Below are positions 37,427-39,436 of a stretch of 39,436 nt of DNA, in pieces (position 1 is the first letter of the stretch; each line of letters starts with the position of its first letter). The stretch lies in the NCBI GenBank assembly GCA_003602475.1, contig QQSC01000027.1, positions 6,467 through 45,902 on the forward strand, given 5' to 3'. The stretch is from Candidatus Poseidoniales archaeon. Lineage in GTDB: Archaea; Thermoplasmatota; Poseidoniia; Poseidoniales; Poseidoniaceae. Below the pieces are notes generated by a model. It had not been told where the DNA came from. It worked only from the letters and a program-made list of their open reading frames with translations, and did not search any database. The position numbers were made by a program, and so were the translations under genes.

Positions 37427-38050
37427 ATGCCCCAGCAGCTTCGCATTGACGTTCGACTTCCCGACGGGCATTGGGCAGGGGACGTGACGAGGGCAAATCC
37501 ATTGGCAACGCTGAGAATTGAACAGCACATGCCACTGAGCCGAGGACGAGGAACAGCGAGATGCTGGTCAAATGAGCCGCTCAACGCCACGGTCGAAGCC
37601 CACGCTGGAATTGACGACCTCACCCTGTTGGATGAAGGGCACTTCAACGTTAACATTTCCGCAGGCGGAGGGGGGTTTTTGCGGCCCCTGGTTGACCTTG
37701 GCGTCGTCCCTCGCACACCGTTTGAAGTGCAGGACGGTTGGGTTGAATGGACGGTCGAGGGAAGCAAAGAGCAAATGCGGGAATTGATCGCACGGTTCAA
37801 AGGCGATGAAACCCCTTACCGACTGCTCTCGACGCGAAGCACAAACGCGCAACTTCTCACGCCACGACAGCGAGAGGTGTTTGAGGTGGCCTCGCGGGAA
37901 GGTTACTGGGACGTACCCAGGAGAATTTCACTAACGGAACTCGCAGCACTCTTGGGTGTGGCCAAATCCACCCTTTCCCACCTGCTCCAGCGCATTGAAT
38001 CCTCGGTGTTTAACGCCTTCACGGACGACATTCGACGAATGTCAGGCTAA
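37427..38050 (+). CDS. Bat-type (HTH_10) transcription regulator
   Basis: A 207-residue protein. Residues about 145-205 are the HTH_10 (bacterio-opsin activator) DNA-binding domain: LLTPRQREVFEVASREGYWD, VPRRISLTELAALLGVAKST and LSHLLQRIESSV. The N-terminal 135 residues have alternating strands (LRIDVRLPDGHWAGD, NVNISAGGGGFLRPLVDLGV) as in the usual sensory/oligomerisation part of Bat-family proteins, with no recognisable ligand motif. The start at ATG 37427 follows GAGGACCGTCC. It is 20 bp after glpX, so likely co-transcribed with it, and 58 bp upstream of the BoxB-like gene. Its target could be the palindromic operator right after its stop codon (inference). Confidence 0.85.
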   Translation: MPQQLRIDVRLPDGHWAGDVTRANPLATLRIEQHMPLSRGRGTARCWSNEPLNATVEAHAGIDDLTLLDEGHFNVNISAGGGGFLRPLVDLGVVPRTPFEVQDGWVEWTVEGSKEQMRELIARFKGDETPYRLLSTRSTNAQLLTPRQREVFEVASREGYWDVPRRISLTELAALLGVAKSTLSHLLQRIESSVFNAFTDDIRRMSG

Positions 38051-38074
38051 CATGTTCGTACGAACATGTTCGTA
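38051..38074. promoter_or_regulatory. palindromic operator with three half-sites
   Basis: CATGTTCGTACGAACATG (38051-38068) is a perfect 18-bp palindrome. It overlaps a second perfect 12-bp palindrome, CGAACATGTTCG (38061-38072). Together they form three alternating copies of ATGTTCGTA / TACGAACAT. The element ends 6 bp before the TATA box of the BoxB-like gene, where a bound dimer would affect TBP/TFB recruitment. Confidence 0.75.
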
Positions 38075-38079
38075 AAGGG

Positions 38080-38085
38080 TATAAG
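38080..38085 (+). promoter_or_regulatory. TATA box of the BoxB-like gene
   Basis: GGGTATAAGAGGG, centred about 26 nt before ATG 38109. The distance implies transcription starting at or next to the ATG, so the mRNA is leaderless; no ribosome site is present upstream of the ATG. Confidence 0.7.
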
Positions 38086-38108
38086 AGGGTCGGGGTTCAG
38101 TCTACATC

Positions 38109-39269
38109 ATGGACAATCTACCGAAGACGTGGGACGACTGGATCAACAACTTTGAGCAATGGCAAGACACCGTAGGATACAAGCGCGAATGGATGGGCGA
38201 TTTCGACCTCTCCATTCAGTTTGACTGGGAACGTGCCGGCGATGTCATTGAATTCGGTGATTACGAAGGACGAGCCAAGTGGGAACGCTCCTTGCAAGTC
38301 CCACACCAAAGCATGCGAGACGCTCTGATCAGCATGATCACCGTCCAAGGCGATACAGAATTCGCCTCTGTGGAACAACAACGCCACCTCCTGGCCACAG
38401 CACCCACCGACTACGACAGGTACGCTGCTGCCCGCATCATGGCGGAGGAGCAACGACACGGCTGGCAAATGGCCTACCTCCTGATGACCTATTTCGGCCA
38501 ACAAGGACGACGTGAAGCACAAAAACTGCTCGAGCGCAACGCCCAAGATGGCGACCGATTGCTCGGAGCCTTCAATCGCCCCATGCCCCACTGGCTCGAC
38601 TTCTTCTGCTACACGATGTTTGTTGACCGAGACGGTAAGTTCCAACTCGGAATGCTCTCAACCTCGGCGTTCAAGCCCCTCGCAGCAAGCATGGGACCCA
38701 TGCTCAAAGAGGAATCCTTCCACCTCGGAACCGGTTCCAACGGCCTACGCCGCATCATCAAAGCCGGCGTTGTTCCTTTGGACATGCTTCAGCGATACAT
38801 CAACAAGTGGGTTTGTACAGCACACGATCTGTTTGGTGTGGACGAATCCTCCTCGGCTCACTGGGCATATGTCTGGGGCGTCAAAGGACGATGGGATGAG
38901 CGTAAAAAGCTCGAAGCCGGCATTGAATTGGAGAAAGCCACCCTCAACGAAGAAGCGCGTGGGCACTACCATGCTGAAATCGTCCATGAAGTCGAAAAAT
39001 TGTGCGGGTATCTCCCTGAGGGCGCTGCCAAACTTTACGTCCCCCACGAGAACTTCAACCGGGAAATTGGAAACTTCAAGCGACAGCGCATGACCGTTGA
39101 AGGCACTGCTTTCGAAGGAACCGATACGGAATGGGACGCCTACATGGCGGCTCACATGCCTACCGCCGAAGACGAGGAGAGCCTGAAGGAACTGTTCGAG
39201 CAACAATGGGTGGCTGAGAAGCCAATGACAGCTCGCCAAATCGCCTCCGGTATTGGTGCCAAGGCTTGA
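38109..39269 (+). CDS. BoxB/PaaA-like diiron oxygenase component
   Basis: A 386-residue ferritin-like protein. The two ExxH iron motifs are AEEQRHGWQMAYLL (Glu114, His117) and KEESFHLGTG (Glu202, His205), with an upstream acidic helix (DTEFASVEQQ) supplying the remaining carboxylate. The segment LLGAFNRPMPHWLDFF, then VDRDGKFQLGMLSTSAFKPL, closely recalls benzoyl-CoA 2,3-epoxidase BoxB (LGAFNE..P.WL.FF..T..TDRDGKFQL) and less so PaaA. The BoxB family epoxidises aromatic acyl-CoA thioesters with O2; PaaA does so for phenylacetyl-CoA. It is shorter than typical BoxB (about 470). The substrate is unproven. A leaderless promoter and palindromic operator precede it, and a second gene follows after 15 bp. 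Confidence 0.8.
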   Translation: MDNLPKTWDDWINNFEQWQDTVGYKREWMGDFDLSIQFDWERAGDVIEFGDYEGRAKWERSLQVPHQSMRDALISMITVQGDTEFASVEQQRHLLATAPTDYDRYAAARIMAEEQRHGWQMAYLLMTYFGQQGRREAQKLLERNAQDGDRLLGAFNRPMPHWLDFFCYTMFVDRDGKFQLGMLSTSAFKPLAASMGPMLKEESFHLGTGSNGLRRIIKAGVVPLDMLQRYINKWVCTAHDLFGVDESSSAHWAYVWGVKGRWDERKKLEAGIELEKATLNEEARGHYHAEIVHEVEKLCGYLPEGAAKLYVPHENFNREIGNFKRQRMTVEGTAFEGTDTEWDAYMAAHMPTAEDEESLKELFEQQWVAEKPMTARQIASGIGAKA

Positions 39270-39284
39270 GCGAGGTGGACATCG

Positions 39285-39436
39285 ATGATTCCCGTCGCCT
39301 TGTACGGCGTAGATGTGGACCGTTGCGAACGCTTCTTTGAGGAACTTCCATCGTTGATGACGGATGCTTACGAAGATCGCACCTACCTCGAAGCCTTGTA
39401 CGCCATTGAGAAGGACCACTCCATCGACCACGTCCA
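39285..39436 (+). CDS. start of an unknown gene downstream of the BoxB-like gene (partial)
   Basis: The frame begins with ATG at 39285, 15 bp after the BoxB-like stop, behind a strong GAGGTGGAC. It is open to the window end (50 codons). The visible protein begins MIPVALYGVDVDRCERFFEE and continues with an acidic, helical stretch (LEALYAIEKDHSID). I recognise no family from this fragment. Its spacing makes it a likely second gene of the same operon, and it may encode a partner, reductase or accessory factor. Confidence 0.6.
   Translation, partial: MIPVALYGVDVDRCERFFEELPSLMTDAYEDRTYLEALYAIEKDHSIDHV

Overview
The window looks like a chromosomal segment of an uncultured planktonic euryarchaeon, most likely Marine Group II (Candidatus Poseidoniales, Thermoplasmatota). 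The archaeal markers are an Orc1/Cdc6 initiator, an archaeal-type phosphopantetheine adenylyltransferase fused to a GTP-dependent dephospho-CoA kinase, a TBP-fold protein, a Bat-type HTH regulator, a DhnA-type class I aldolase and TATA boxes about 26 nt before leaderless starts. Mixed with them are bacterial-type genes (FabI, a PfaA-like KS-AT synthase, GlpX, BioY, a BoxB-like diiron protein) and large secreted proteins with one C-terminal membrane anchor, a combination typical of that group. The taxonomic call is inference; no rRNA or tRNA gene was seen.

Region 1 (1-12839, all minus strand) reads from a 1943-residue surface protein through an unknown protein, a divergent TBP-like protein, a TatD-like hydrolase and a second anchored surface protein, then into fabI and a KS-AT megasynthase that runs off the left edge. 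The fabI and KS-AT genes are 9 bp apart and point to carrier-protein-dependent fatty-acid or polyketide synthesis, which is unusual in Archaea.

Region 2 (12949-24249) holds an acyl-CoA thioesterase, a degenerate EF-Tu/SelB-like protein and a PH-like membrane protein on the plus strand. On the minus strand are a PfkB kinase, a biotin carboxylase, a GRDP-like/TPM membrane pair with a Gly/Cys tail and a sterol-desaturase-family hydroxylase. A zinc-ribbon membrane protein, a SLOG protein and a CysJ-like reductase without a flavodoxin domain follow.

Region 3 (24377-32783) has a metallo-beta-lactamase-fold hydrolase, orc1/cdc6 with a repeat-bearing upstream region (candidate origin), a membrane protein with a leaderless promoter, a glycosyltransferase coupled to the CoA fusion gene, and an 825-residue winged-helix protein diverging from a small winged-helix protein across an AT-rich gap.

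Region 4 (32946-39436) has a DhnA-type aldolase and a crotonase on the minus strand. On the plus strand are moaE-moaC (4 bp overlap), bioY, a GlpX-type FBPase, a Bat-type regulator, and a BoxB-like diiron oxygenase behind a palindromic operator and TATA box, followed by the start of a co-oriented gene. BioY fits with the biotin carboxylase; the aldolase and FBPase form a gluconeogenic pair; CoA synthesis, carboxylase, thioesterase, crotonase and KS-AT/FabI suggest acyl-CoA and acyl-carrier metabolism.
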